DNA from: Ciona savignyi | Taxonomy: Eukaryota; Chordata; Ascidiacea; Phlebobranchia; Cionidae | Direction: 5' to 3' | Assembly: GCA_000149265.1 (NCBI GenBank) | Contig: CH003129.1 | Location: 315,011 to 379,010, forward strand | DNA: 64,000 bases | Shown: positions 35,501 to 50,500 of the stretch, one piece after another | Numbering within the stretch: the first letter of the stretch is position 1 | Layout: the number at the start of each line of letters is the position of its first letter | The notes under the pieces: generated by a model | Databases searched by the model: none | What the model saw: only the letters and a program-made list of their open reading frames with translations | Told to the model about the DNA's origin: nothing | Translations under genes and position numbers: made by a program

Positions 35501-38500
35501 TCACTGAGTTTCATTGCTATTCCATTAACCCTTCTGGTAGGTGTCGGGGCGACATAGCATGCCTGTCACAATTATCATTTAAGAGCAAAAGTTTAATTTT
35601 TAGGGTATTTCCCTAGGTAATTTTTTATTTCTTTTAAGTGTTAAATCAGTGACTAGTGCACTAACATTCCACCAAATTTGATTCAAATTGGAGCAGCCGT
35701 TCAAGCGCTATGGCCTAAAAAGCAAATTTTTTAGAAAAAAATGACCGTTTTGGTTTTTAACCTCCAAGGGGAATTCCCCTTGATTTATTACCCAAAATTT
35801 TGGTTTCTGCATATCTAGGCCATGTTGTCTAAAAAATCACCAAGTTTCATTGCGATTCCATTATTCCTTCTGGTAGATGTCGGGGCGCCATAGCATGCCT
35901 GTCACAATTATCATTTAACAGCAAAAGTTTAATTTTTAGGGTATTTCCCTAGGTAATTTTTTATTTCCTTTAAGTGTTAAATCAGTGACTAGTGCACTAA
36001 CATTCTACCAAATTTGATTTAAATTAGAGCAGCCGTTCAAGCGCTATGCCACAAAAAAGCGCAACTTTTCATAAAAACTACCGTTTTGGTTTTTAACCTC
36101 CCAGGGGAATTCCCCTCAATTTATCACCCAAAATTTTGGTTTCTGCATATCAAGACCATGTTGTTTAACAAATGACAAAGTTTTATTGCAATCCCATTAT
36201 TCCTTCTGGTAGATGTCGGGGCGCCATGCCATGCCTGTCAAGCGTTTGACGAAAAAAAAAAAGAAAAAAAAGAAAAAAAAAAGAAAAAAAAAAAACGGAC
36301 AAAAACAATATGTGTCCCATTTTTCCAATGGGACCCATAACTACCTTAAATTCAATCAGTTGATAAAGCCTGTACTTTTAAATTTGGTCTATATATATAT
36401 GCGTAATAAAAACAGGGATTTTCCCGTTAACGAAATTTTAGATTTAGATAGTTATGGGTCCCAATTGAAAAATTGGGACACATATTGTTTTTGTCCGTTT
36501 TTTTTAAACCAAAACGGTATTTTTTTAAAAATTTAGCTTTTTGTGGCATAGCGCTTAAAAGGCTGCTCCCATTTGAATAAAATTTGATGGAATGTAAGTG
36601 CATTAGGCACTCATTTAACACTTGAAAGAAATAAAAAATTTACCCAGGGAAATACCCTAAAAAATAAGATTTTGTTCTCAAATCATGATTGTGACAGGCA
36701 TGACATGTCGCCCCGACATCTGCCAGAAGGAATAATGGAATCGTAATGAAACTTAGCCATTTGTTAGACAAGATGGTCTAGATATGCAGAAACCAAAATT
36801 TTGGGTGATAAAGCAAGGGAAATTCCCCTGGGAGGTTAAAAACCAAAACGGTATTTTTTATGAAAAAATTAGGTTTTTGTGACATAGCGCTTAAACGGCT
36901 GCTCCAATTTGAATAAGATTTAGTGGAATGTAAGTGTGTTAGGCGCTGATTTAACACTTGGAAGAAATAAAAAATTTACCTAGGGAAATACCCTAAAAAT
37001 AAGATTTTGTTCTCAAATCATGATTGTGACAGGCATACCATGTCGCCTCGACATCTACCAAAAGGAATATTGAATTCGAAATAAAAATTTAACATTTGTT
37101 AGACAACATGGTCTAGATATGCAGAAACCAAAATTTTGGGTGATAAATCGAAGGGAATACCCCGGAGACGAAATATCTAGGGAAATACCCTAAAAATAAG
37201 ATTTTGTTCTCAAATCATGATTGTGACAGGCATGGCATGACGCCCCGACATCTATCAGAAGGAAGAATAAAATAGTAATAAAGCTTTGTCATTTGTTAGA
37301 CAACATGGTCTAGATACGCAGGAGCAAAATTGTGGGTGATAAATCTGGGGGGATTCCCCGGACACGTTAATAACCAAAACGTTTTTTTTTTCTAAAAAAA
37401 CTAGTTTTTTTGGCATAGCGCTTGAACGGCTGCTCCAATCTGATTTAGATTTGGTTGAATGTAAGTGCATTACCTACTAATTTAACAATTAGAAGAAAAA
37501 AATAATATCTAGGGAAATACCCTAAAAAATAAGATTTTGTTCTCAAATCATGATTGTGACAGGCATGGCATGACGCCCAGACATCAACCAAAAGGAATAA
37601 TAAAATAGTAACTAGAAAGAGTCAACCACGTGTTTAACCACCACTATTTGTAAAACACATGTTGTATGCCATATACTCATACTACATGGTCCCTAACCAC
37701 AGTTTGTATTTTATACACCGAGTATGTAGTGTGTTTTTGAAAGCATAAACGCATGGGTCCCGTAGTTAACCAACCAAACTTATTTTCCACGTGCAGTTAA
37801 ATAAACGATAAACGTTCTAAATTTACGAACATTTCATTACAAATGTTTTAAATTAAAGCTTCTTTTCAAGCACTGTAGTAAAATGAAGCTAAATTCCCAA
37901 AACAGCCTGATATAGTTTTTCATGGCTTCAGTAAAAATTCCCCTGGGTTTAGTAGATAAGTTTCTGTTTTTACAAGTGACTCTGATTTGTAGGATGCTTA
38001 TTGAAGATGTCAGTGCAATATGGCATGCCTGTTACAATCGTAATTTAGGAACATCCTATCTTCGTTTTTAAGGAAATTACCCTAAGTAAATGTTTTCTTT
38101 TTTAATTGGCACAGAGTATCTAAGGGTCTAACATTTCAACGAATCTGATCAAAATTGGAGCAGCCGTTCAAGCGCTATGCCCCCAAAAGCTAATTTATTA
38201 GAAAAAAAACGTTTTGGTTTTTAACGTCTCAGGGGAATTCCCCTGGATTCATTACCGAAAATTTTGGTTTCTGCATATCTAAACCCATGTTGTCTTACAA
38301 ATGTCCAATTTTCATTGCGATTTCATTAATCCTTTTGGTAGATGTCGGGGCGACATGGCATGCTTGTCACAATCATGATTTTAAAACATATCCTGTTTTT
38401 TGAGGTATTTCCCTAGGTAATTTCATTAGTTCTTTTAAATGTTAAATCAGTGAAAAATGCATTTACATTCCACGAAATCTGATTAAAATTGTAACAGCCG

Positions 38501-41500
38501 TTCAAGCGCTATGCCCAAAAAGGCAAATATTTTTTAGAAAAAAATAGCATTTTGGTTTTTAACGTCCCAGGGGAATTCCCCTGAATTTATCACCCAAAAT
38601 TTTGGTTTCTGCAAATCTAGACCATGTTGACTAACGAACGGCCAATTTTCATTGCGATTCCATTACTCCTTCTGGTAGATGTTGGGGCGACATAGCATGC
38701 CTGTCACGATTATGATTTCAGTACAAAATCGAATTTTTTAGGGTGTTTCCCAAGGTAAATTTTATATTTCTTCTAAGTGTTAAATCAGTGACTAATACAC
38801 TTACTTTTCACCAAATATGATTCAAATTGGAGCAGCTGTTCAAGCGCTATGCCACAAAAATCTAAATTTTTCATAAAAAATCCGTTTTGGTTTTTAATCT
38901 CCCAGGGGAATTCCCCTTGATTTAAGTTTCATTACGATTCCATTATTCCTTCTGGTAGATGTCGGGGCGACATGCCATGCCTGTCAAACCTTTGACAAAA
39001 AAAACAAGGAAAAAAACGGACAAAAACAATATGTGTCCCAATTTTTCAATTGGGACCCATAATAAAGCTTTGTCATTTGTTAAACAACATGGTCTAGATA
39101 CGCAGGAGCAAAATTGTGGGTGATAAATCTAGGGGAACTCCCCGGGGACGTTAAAATCCAAAACGGTTATTTTTCTATAAAATTAGCTTTTCGGAACATA
39201 GCGTTTAACCGGCTTCTGTAATTTTGATCAGATTTGGTGGAATGCTAGATCGTTAGCCACCCTGTGTCACTTAAAAGAAAGAAAACATTTACTTAGGGTA
39301 ACTCCCTTAAAAACGAAGATATGTTCCTGACTCATGATTGTGACAAGCATGCCACATTGCACTGACATCTCCAACAAGAATTCGTCAAATCGGATTAAAA
39401 CTTTAAGAATTAATAGTTAACATGACCCACATATGTAAAAACATAACTTATTTACCAAGCCCATGGGGAATTCCCCGAAGCCATGAAAACTAAATAAAAC
39501 TGTTTTAGGAATTTAGCTTCATTTCAATACAGCACTTAAAAAAAGCTTTAATTTAAAACATTTGTGATTAAATCTTTGTAAATCTATCACGATTTTTCTT
39601 GTTTACCTACCCATGGAGAAGAAGTTTGGTTTGATAACTATGGGACCCATGAGTTTATGCTTGTAGAAACAATAACTACATACACAGTGTATAAAATACA
39701 AAATGTGGTTAGGGACCCTGTAGCATGAATATATGGCATGCAACATGTGTTTTACAAATAGTGGTGGTTAAACACGTGGTTTACACTCTCTAGTTATTGA
39801 ATAGTGATGCTGAATACAATAATATTTGTTACATTTTACTGAACAATTAACCCTATTTATTTGTTCAACCAACAAAAACTTAAATAATACCGAAATTAAC
39901 AAAACTTTAACTAGAGGACATAAAGAAACAATGCATTTATTGATGCCGCTTTCTCTTACTAATTAGTGATTAATCTATCTTGATTAATAATTTTTACCAG
40001 AAAACTTGTAGCAGAAAATAAAAAGTTAAAATGTTCCTACAATGGATGATAGACATGTATATCCTTTAATATTGATTGTTAGAATATAACCATTGACACT
40101 TAGGATAGGATATTCATGTTCTCACCGCGAATGGGAAAACCAAGAGGGTTAACACACGGGCAATCGTCAGATCGGCCATCGTCGGGTTACCATAGCTATT
40201 GTAGTGTGTTGTGTATGATAGACACAATCCTTCAATTTAGTAGAACCCATTATTCCGCTGAGTTAGTAGAACCCATTAATCCCTGACTTCATTGGGGTAA
40301 AACATAAATATTATAAAGCACAAGTAATATGTTTGTTTTCAGGTTACTTGGAGATGGGGGGTATCCGGGGCACAAGAGGCAGCATTGTTATTCGAACGTG
40401 TAACTCTCCTACCGCCCGTGCCTGTGGAAAAGTTGGAAGGACTTCTGAGTAATTGTGTTATGTCTTTCTTTGTCACTTTCTTAGCAAGTTAAGCTGCAGC
40501 TGTGTATTAAATTATTGATTTAACATTCAAGATGCATGTCTTTCAATCGAAAAGTTGCAGTTGCGAAACTGGTCGCTATCTAGTCGGTTGTGTCCTTGGG
40601 CAAGGCACTTTACAAACATTGCCTGAACCTAGCGGATTTATTGGTTTCACTAAATTGAAGGAACGTGTCTATCATACACAACACACTACAATAGCTCCGG
40701 TAACCCAACGGTGGGCGCGAGGTGATCTGACGATTGCTATTGTGTTAACTGCCAGTTAGTCTGGTGGTTTAGTGCGACGCCTTTCAACCAAAAGGTTGCT
40801 GGTTCAAAACTGGTGGCTAGCTAATCGGTTGTGTTCGTGGGCTAGGCAATTAACGTACATTTCCTGAACCCAGCGAATTAATGGTTTTTACTAAATTAAA
40901 GGAACGTTTGAATCATATACAACACACTGAAATAGCTCCGGTAACCCGACGGTGGGTGCGAGCTAATCTGGCGATTGCCAGTGTGTTAACCTCCTTGGCT
41001 TTCCCATCCAAGGAATAATCCTAAATATCCTATCATTCTTAAGCCTGCATATTCCATTTATTATAGTGTGTATCTTGTTCCAAGGGTTAATGGAATGGAA
41101 TTATGGGTTAAATGAATGGGCTTAATGGGTTATTAAAATGATGTCCTTATGACTATGCCTTAAACCGCCGGACAAATTGCTGGAAGTACTTTACCGGTTT
41201 ACCCAAGTATAAAACCAGCCATCCAGTAGGTTTTGATTCTCAATCTTTTGGCTAAAGGGTGATGCTCCAGCCCACTATGCTTTGCAGCCATAATCAAGAC
41301 TTAGGATCAATTGTTTCTGTGGGCTGCAATTTGACACTAAAACTGTATTGTTTCACTAGAAATCAATGCACAAGTTTTGGATGCTGCTGGCGGAACGAAA
41401 CTGCCTCTTGCCATCATGCTGTTATGTACAGTAAGCTCGTTTTGTTCTTTATTACAGAGCTTTTTAACTTAGAATGATGTATCAAGTTTATAACTTGTTT

Positions 41501-44500
41501 TTGTGCCAGGGGTTTGTATGTTATTGTTTAATTACAATCGTAATATATTAATTAGACAAAACGAGAGAAATTTGGAAAATATAATTTGTAGTAATTGTTG
41601 TTTAAAATTTTTTTTTTGTAACATGAATAAACAATAGACAAAAATGGTTTACATAATTTACCATACCTTTAGCATAGTATTTTTACAAGACAATGTTTTG
41701 CATTTTCAAGTATAGGATAGGATAGGATATTCATGTTTATCCCCGTGAATGGGAAAACCAAGGGGGTTAACCCACAGGCAATCATCAGATCACCTCGCGT
41801 CCACCGTAGGGTTACCAGAGCTATTGCAGTATGTTGTGTAGGATAGACACTTTCCTTCAATTTGGTAGAACCCATTAATCTGTTGGGTTCAGGCAATGTT
41901 TGTAAAGTGCCTTGTCCAAGGATACAACCGACTAGCTCGCGACCAGTTTCGCACTTGCAACCTTTCGACTGAAATTCGACGCACTTAACTACTAGACTAA
42001 CATGTCGGACATATGTACATGTCACATTTATCACACGAATTATTGCTTCAACATCCTTACTCTACAGAACTTTAAAAAATCGTGGACCATAAATCAAAAG
42101 TTTGCAATGGTTTTACAATCAACAATTTACCACTAAATTGTTTTAAATGACATAATGCTACAAATCATTTTTATAAACACCAACCATGTTTACTTTTGTT
42201 TTTAGAAAAAAAACAGTGTCGTTTAATGCCATCATCAAGTATTATTCATATAAATCTTTTTAAACGACTTCGTTAAAAATTGTCAAGTAAATTGATGATT
42301 ATGTTTTTTAGTTTTGTTTATTTTTGGAAATCTTCGTGTATGGTAAGATATACCATTAGTATGAGCGTATAGGTGGGAGATTAGTTTGTCGCCTTTTATT
42401 CAAAGATTCAAGATTCAAGATTTTATTTGGTCAGCATGATAATTTTTATAATAGTAACAATCCCCATTTTTATAATAAATAAATAAAGAAAAAAACACAG
42501 TGTCACAATAATATAAAAAATAGAAAACGTAATTGATGCTGGCAAGGGTGACAGTGAAAAGACTGCTTAGTCATCAAGTCACTGCCACCCTCTTTTATTT
42601 TGAATTATATATTTGGAATAAAAATTAAACACAGTGGCAGTACATGTGAGGAAAAAATTAATAATAAAGTAAATAAATATGAAAAACAAAAAAAATCAAT
42701 TTATTTCTACATCGGTATCGTAATTAGAAGTATATATAGGCTAAGGGTTAAAGGGTTGTAAAGTACTTAACTAACATTGCATAAACCCAGCGGATTAATG
42801 GGTTCTACCAAATTGAAAAAACATGAATTATATCTAACACACTGCAATAGCTCCAATAGCCTGACAGAGGACATGAGGTGATCTGCTGATTGCTTGTGTG
42901 TTAACGTCTCTTGTTTTTTTCCAGTTATGGGGATAAACATAAATATCCTATCCCATTATTATTATTTTGAAGAAAAAAAAATGACAGTATATTAATAATT
43001 AGAAAAAAAGTATATACGTACATGCTTTATGTGGACATTAACATAGTTATGTCTTTTTTTTGGATTCTGCCTCTTGTTTCAGTTCTATTTTGGTTAAGGT
43101 TGGCAAAATTACAATAATTTAGGTAATGAATGTTTTAAAAATAACAACAACTGAAAAAATTGTACAAATACATACTTGCAGCATATATTTTAATTAATTT
43201 CTAGATCAATATAAAGTTTAACAAAAATAATGTTCTTATGTTAACTCCTTAGTAATCAGACAGCGTCAGACTTGTGAGGCAGGATTTGAAAAGCCTCCAA
43301 CTTGTATTGGTAAGCATGTTTTCTTCATTTTTATTCACTTTAAGTCCGCAAGGATATAAAACATGTTTAATTTAAAATGGGTTCGTTGTAGTATTAAAAA
43401 TATACAGCCCTTAATAACTGGATTATGCAGACTAGGAAAGTATGAGACTGAACAATTGGGTGTTTTAATAGGGATGCACAATATAGGATAGTTAGGTATT
43501 CTAGAATATTCTAGAATAATATATTTCGAATCTAGAATTTCGAATCCTATTCTAGAATGTTTTACCATGTATTTAAAATTTGCTATGCTGTGCATATATT
43601 TTCTTATTTATAGTGAATTAGCCATATGCCTTTAAACTGGATGAGAGCAATTTACGCAGTCAAACAATATTTTACCATAACATATTTTTNNNNNNNNNNN
43701 NNNNNNNNNNNNNNNNNNNNNNNNNNNNNNNNNNNNNNNNNNNNNNNNNNNNNNNNNNNNNNNNNNNNNNNNNNNNNNNNNNNNNNNNNAACCATTGACA
43801 CTTAGGATAGGATATTCATGTTCTCACCGCGAATGGGAAAACCAAGAGGGTTAACACACGGGCAATCGTCAGATCGGCCATCGTCGGGTTACCATAGCTA
43901 TTGTAGTGTGTTGTGTATGATAGACACAATCCTTCAATTTAGTAGAACCCATTATTCCGCTGAGTTAGTAGAACCCATTAATCCCTGACTTCATTGGGGT
44001 AAAACATAAATATTATAAAGCACAAGTAATATGTTTGTTTTCAGGTTACTTGGAGATGGGGGGTATCCGGGGCACAAGAGGCAGCATTGTTATTCGAACG
44101 TGTAACTCTCCTACCGCCCGTGCCTGTGGAAAAGTTGGAAGGACTTCTGAGTAATTGTGTTATGTCTTTCTTTGTCACTTTCTTAGCAAGTTAAGCTGCA
44201 GCTGTGTATTAAATTATTGATTTAACATTCAAGATGCATGTCTTTTAATCGAAAGGTTGCAGGTGCGAAACTGGTCGTCATCTAGTCGGTTGTGTCCTTG
44301 GGCAAGGCACTTTACAGACATTGCCTGAACCTAGCGGATTTATTGGTTTCACTAAATTGAAGGAACGTGTCTATCATACACAACACACTACAATAGCTCC
44401 GGTAACCCTATGGTGGGCGCGAGGTGAACTGACGATTGCTAGTGTGTTAACTGCCAGTTAGTCTGGTGGTTTAGTGCGACGCCTTATAACCAAAAGGTTG

Positions 44501-47500
44501 CTGGTTCAAAACTGGTGGCTAGCTAATCGGTTGTGTCCGTGGACAAGGCAATTAACATTGCCTGAACCCAGCGAAATAATTGTTTTTACTAAATTAAAGG
44601 ACTGTTTGAATCATATACAACACACTGAAATAGCTTCGGTAACCCGACGGTGGGCGTGAATAGATTTGTTAGCTGATGGGCACGATAGATTAAGGATAGA
44701 ATAATATGTTAGTTTAAGATTTTGGTAAAACAGTATTAAAAAGGAGATTGTGTGCACACTTGAAGTGTGCACTCTTGGACGTTGCACACTGCACACTTAA
44801 ATATTTGATGTGTGCACATTCGAGATCTCGGCGAAAAGTGACGTACTTTCCATACGGGGACTCGTGAGGTAATCTAGCGATTGCCAGTGCGTTAACCCCC
44901 TTGGCTTTCCCATCCAAGGGGATAATCATAAATATCCTATCATTCTCAAGCCTGCATCCATTTATTATAGTGTTTATTTTTTAGTACTTCAATATTTTTC
45001 CATTTATTTCTTGAAATGGTTTTTTATTTATGTGCCAAGGGTTATTGAAATGGGATTAGGGGTTAAATGAATGGGCTGTATGGGTTATTAAAATGATGTC
45101 TTTACGACTATGCCTTAAACCGTCGGTCAAATTGCTGGAAGTACTTTACCGGTTTACCCAAGTATAAAACCAGCTATCTAGTAGGTTTTGATTCTCAATC
45201 TTTTGGCTAAAGGGTGATGCTCCAGCCCACTATGTTATGCAGCCATAATCAAGACTTAGGATCAATTGTATCTGCGGGCCGCAATTTGACACTAAAACTG
45301 TATTATTTCACTAGAAATCAATGCGCAAGTTTTGGATGCTGCTGGCGGAACGTAACTTCCTCTTGCCATCATGCTGTTATGTACAGTAAGCTCGTTTTGT
45401 TCTTTATTACAGAGCTTTTTAACTTAGAATGATGTATCAAGTTTATAACTTGTTTTTGTGCCAGGGGTTTGTATGTTTAATTACAATCGTAATATATTAA
45501 TCAGACAAAACGAGAGAAATTTGGAAAATATAATTTGTAGTAATTGTTGTTTAAAATTTTTTTTTTGTAACATGAATAAACAATAGACAAAAAATGGTTT
45601 ACGTAATTTACCATACCTTTAGCATAGTATTTTTACAAGACAATGTTTTTCATTTTTAAGTATAGGATAGGATAGGATATTCATGTTTATCCCCGTGAAT
45701 GGGAAAACCAAGGGGGTTAACCCACAGGCAATCGTCAGATCACCTCGCGTCCACCGTAGGGTTACCGGAGCTATTGCAGTATGTTGTGTAGGATAGACAC
45801 TTTCCTTCAATTTGGTAGAACCCATTAATCTGTTGGGTTCAGGCAATGTTTGTAAAGTGCCTTGTCCAAGGATACAACCGACCAGCTCGCGACCAGTTTC
45901 GCACCTGCAACCTTTCGATTGAAAGACGCACTTAACCACTAGACTAACATGTCGGACATATGTACATGTCACATTTATCACACAAATTATTGCTTCAACA
46001 TCCTTACTCTACAGAACTTTTAAAAATCATAGACCATAAATCAAATGTTTGCAATGGTTTTACAATCAACATTTTACCACTAAATTGTTTTAAATGACAA
46101 AATGCTACAAATCATTTTTATAAACACCAACCATGTTTAATTTTGTTTTTAGAAAAAAAACAGTGTCATTTAATACCATTATCAAGTATTATTCATATAA
46201 ATCTATTTAAACGACTTCGTTAAAAATTGTCAAGTAAATTGGTGATTATGTTTTTTAGTTTTGTTTATTTTTGGAAATCTTCGTGTATGGTAAGATATAC
46301 CATTAGTATGAGCGCATAGCTTGGTGGATTAGTTCGTCGCCTTTTATTCAAAGGGTTGTAAAGTACTTAACTAACATTGCATAAACCCAGCGGATTAATG
46401 GGTTCTACCAAATTGAAAAAACATGAATCATATCTAACACACTGCAATAGCTCCAACAGCCTGACAGAGGACATGAGGTGATCTGCTGATTGCTTGTGTG
46501 TTAACGTCTCTTGTTTTTTTCCACTTAAGGGGATAAACATAAATATTCTATCCTATTATTATTATTATGATGAAAGAAATAAAAAATAGTTGACAATACA
46601 TTAATAATAAGAAAATAAGTATATAGATACATGCATTATGTGGACGAAAAATTAATATTAGCAAAGTTATGTCTTTTATTGGATTCTGCCTTTTTGTTCC
46701 AGTGCTATTTTGGTGTATGGTTGGCAAAATTACAATAATTTATGTAATGAATGTTTTAAAAATAAGAACAACTGAAAAAATTGTACAAATACATACTTGC
46801 AGCATATATTTTAATTAATTTCTAGATCAATATAAAGTTTAACAAAAATAATGTTCTTACATTACCTCCTTAGTAATCAGACGGCGTCAGACTTGTGAGG
46901 CAGGATTTGAAAAGCCTCCAACTTGTATTGGTAAGCATATTTTCTTCATTTTTATTTACTTCAAGTCCGCAAGGTTATAAAACATGGTTAATTTAAAATT
47001 GGTTCGTTGTAGTATTAAAAATATACAGCCCTTAATAACTGGATTATGCAGACTAGGAAAGAATAAGACTGAATAATTGGGTGTTTACTAACATATTACA
47101 AATCAGTAAGTTTGTCTGAACGATATGCTTGATGGCATAGTGATATTGCTTTAACTCACTGAAATAAGTTTTACTAAATTAAAGAAACTTTTTAATCTTT
47201 AAAAACAAAGTGCAATAGCCCTGGTAACCACCAGTAGACGTAAGGTCATCTTACAATTAGCCTTGAGACCAATTATATACTTGATTAAGAGAAAAATTAT
47301 ATACTTGGTTTAATTATCTGTGCCGATACCATGTTGGATATAACAGACATATTACGGCACATTTGTTTAGTGCCAAAAATAAATCTTTATCTAATTTTAG
47401 TTGGAACTTTTTGTCTCAAAAAATTAAAAGAGAAACGAAGATGGACGAGTCCTTCTTTTCCGTTGACAATGATGAACCAGACGATGATTTAACCCCCGAA

Positions 47501-50500
47501 TTTACAAATTTTAATCAATTTACAAAAATATTTTTCCAATGTTATATCTTATGTCCATCTGAATAAGAAAACTGCAGCATCTTCCAGTGCACCCCCCTGT
47601 AAAGCGAGAAACTGTTTGACATTAATTCATGTTTGAAAACCAAGTTTCATGGCTGTATGTGGGAAAAGGAAGTTCAGGAAATGTTTAAGCCTGCGGTGAT
47701 GTTAAAGCAGTTTTACAACCGTGTGAAGGGACAGTCCTATGAAACCAGTTACAACTTATAAGCCTAAGGCCGGGTTCACACCAAAACGACAAAAACGTTT
47801 TTGTCGTGTCGGACCGACGTTTTTAAAATAGAACGCATTGTCTTTTATGCGCCGATTCACACCAGTCCGATTTTGACGCAAACGACACGTTTTCTGTCGT
47901 ACGACATAAAAACATGTTTTTCAGGAATAGAGCATGCGCTATTTTCTTACGACATGTTTTTTTGTCGGACGAGTTTAATATCGTGAAAAATCAGCATATA
48001 CAATTGTTTTATTGCTAATATGCAGTACATATAGTATTACTATTGATATAAATGTGTTGTAAAGTAAATACACTAGTTTTAATAATATTAGAGAGTTTAG
48101 GTTGAAGTGAATATGGACTAAATGAAACAGCAATTAGGCCAAGACAGATATATTTAGTTTAAAATCAGAATCTTAGTATGTTGTAATTAAATAGCCTAAC
48201 AAATAATGCATAACACTAGTTCAACATCTTAGGTAAGCCTGTTTTGTAGTAGCCTATACTGAACAAAACCAGTACCGGTACTTAAACTTCCCCGATAGGT
48301 ACTGGTTAAATATATATTTAGCCTGTAGAATTATGGTGGATCCAAGCAAACTTCAACTACTAATTCAAGAATTGAATGTTAAGTTGGCAAAATATAAGCC
48401 TAATATCTCCAGTTCTGCATACCGGTATATGAATTGAGTTGTACAAGAGTTAACTTGGAATATTATTTGTCAAGTTTTGAACGAGACTGGTAAGTGTGTA
48501 AAGTGTTGCATTTATAAATAGATTATGTTCTATATATGATTCTACTTTTTGTAAGTATCTAGCCAGTTATAAAACCATTACAGAGGTACAGATCCGGTTG
48601 CCAAACTACCCAATACAAGTTGGATGTTAATTCTAATATTTAGCAAAACTTTTGTTAACCACTTTTGTACATAAGAATGTTTTATTGCATTGAATGGTAA
48701 AATGAAGTTTTGCATCTAGGCAATTATTAGATTACAACAGGCCGTGAGTACTCTAGCATTAATAATTGCATTACCACAGTGAAACAAATATAATCAATCC
48801 TATAATCCTGTACACTTATTTTTTGGTCTTGTGGATTATGTATATTAATGTTTAATAACACCGGTATACATTTGTGTTTACAGCATGACTGGACCAGTTC
48901 CAGTAATTCAAGTTCATCATCTGACAACACTGATACAGATATGGAAGTAGAATATCAATTTTACTTCTGAAAATTACTGCCGGTAACTGAAAAGTACATA
49001 CCAGAGGCTACAGAACACTGGAGTGCCCCAAAATAACAGAGAAAAAAGAAACCAGCAAATAATGCACACAAATAACCAAGACAATGCTTCACTTTTTAAA
49101 ATGTCGTAGTAATTTTCAAATGGTTTGCAAGCATCCCGATAAACATTTTGTTTTCAAACTAGATTAGTAGTATCACTATTTAACTCTTTTACATTCATGC
49201 ATCCATTTTGTGCTGTGTAGTAAATTGTTGATGTTAATTGAGTTATTTCCATTTTATTTATCATATTCATTGTTCTGTCTACAACACTCTCCATACTGCT
49301 TGTTTATATGGGTGATATGAACTGTGAGCAAAAACAAATGTTATTGTTTTATTTGTACAGATGAAACCAATACATTTACCCTCCAATGTATTTATCCTAG
49401 TTATTGGTTGTCAAAGTGCAAAATATTGGCACCACTTTAAATTACTATGCCACACTTCTTGGCAAAAGAACAACCAAAATAACCTAAGACACCTCTAGTA
49501 CAGTTTTGGCAGCCATGTAGTGTACAAATGTTAAGGTCAAGAGTAAATGTTAAGGTCAATTGTCCTACAAATGTTAAGGTCAATTGTCCTATGACGATAG
49601 TACACTGAATACCAATTAAAAATTATGATGTCTTTACCTTTATTTTCATATAAAATTCTAGTTAAAGGTGTTTATCCATACTCACGCAAACCGTCGGACC
49701 GAAACACGTTTTGTTGGTGTGAATCGACCAAAACAAAAAACGAAAAACACGCTTACGACAAAAACGTTTTTGTTGGACGTACGACAAAATGTCGTTTTGG
49801 TGTGAATCCAGCCTAACACGCGGTACATATTGAATAATGTCATACAACCATGAACTTGCTAGAAAACTTTTGGCCTTTATTCATTCACAGATACCAATGA
49901 ATGCCTTTCAAACCCATGTAAAAATGGTGGGGTATGCAATAACTTGATCAACAAATTTACTTGTACTTGTCCCGCTGGCACTTCAGGCACCACTTGCACG
50001 GACGGTACGTGTGATTCAAGGAATAACTGTTAAATTCTATAAAGATTTATTTAACTTGCAATGAAAAATCTTTATAAGCAAATTTGTTTATTTTATGTGA
50101 TTAACCTCACATTAGCTTCATTTTGAGAATATATTATTATTCAGTCCTAAGAAACTGTTTTGTTTTACACAGTTACCATGATATTTGATATTATCTTCTA
50201 TCATGAATATTAAGTTTTGTATGAATGGGACTGGCAATGCTGTACATAACCATGGTTGTTAAACATAACCTTGGTTGGTGCACAATGCTTAAACCCAGCG
50301 GATTAATGGGTTCTACCAAATTGAAGGAACATGTGAATTATACAGAACACACTGAAATAGCTTCAGTAAAGCGACGGTAGGCACAAGACGATCTGACAAT
50401 TGCCTGTGTAGTAAAACCTTGGTTTTCCCATTCCTGTGAATAAAACTAATATCCTATCCTCCTATTTAAAATTAATCTTTATTTCCGTAATTTCTTTGCA

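Larger units (their letters stand above)
40088..43465. repeat. Tandem segmental duplication, copy 1
   Basis: Starts AACCATTGACACTTAGG and matches 43789-47085 nearly base for base. It contains exons 4-6 and the same SINEs. It has a 345-base insertion at about 42401-42745 missing from copy 2. Confidence 0.88.
43789..47085. repeat. Tandem segmental duplication, copy 2
   Basis: Begins at the very edge of the N gap. It has a roughly 210-base insertion (44660-44868) not present in copy 1. Either a true tandem duplication of a phase-1 exon module or two haplotypes scaffolded in a row. Confidence 0.88.

Noticed and set aside
36213-36536. Lys-rich 107-codon ORF
   Set aside because: It is the A-rich apex of a foldback element.
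41669-42034. 120-codon minus-strand ORFs here and at 45619-45981
   Set aside because: They are the coding-strand reading of a SINE; similar frames appear in other copies (for example 40532).
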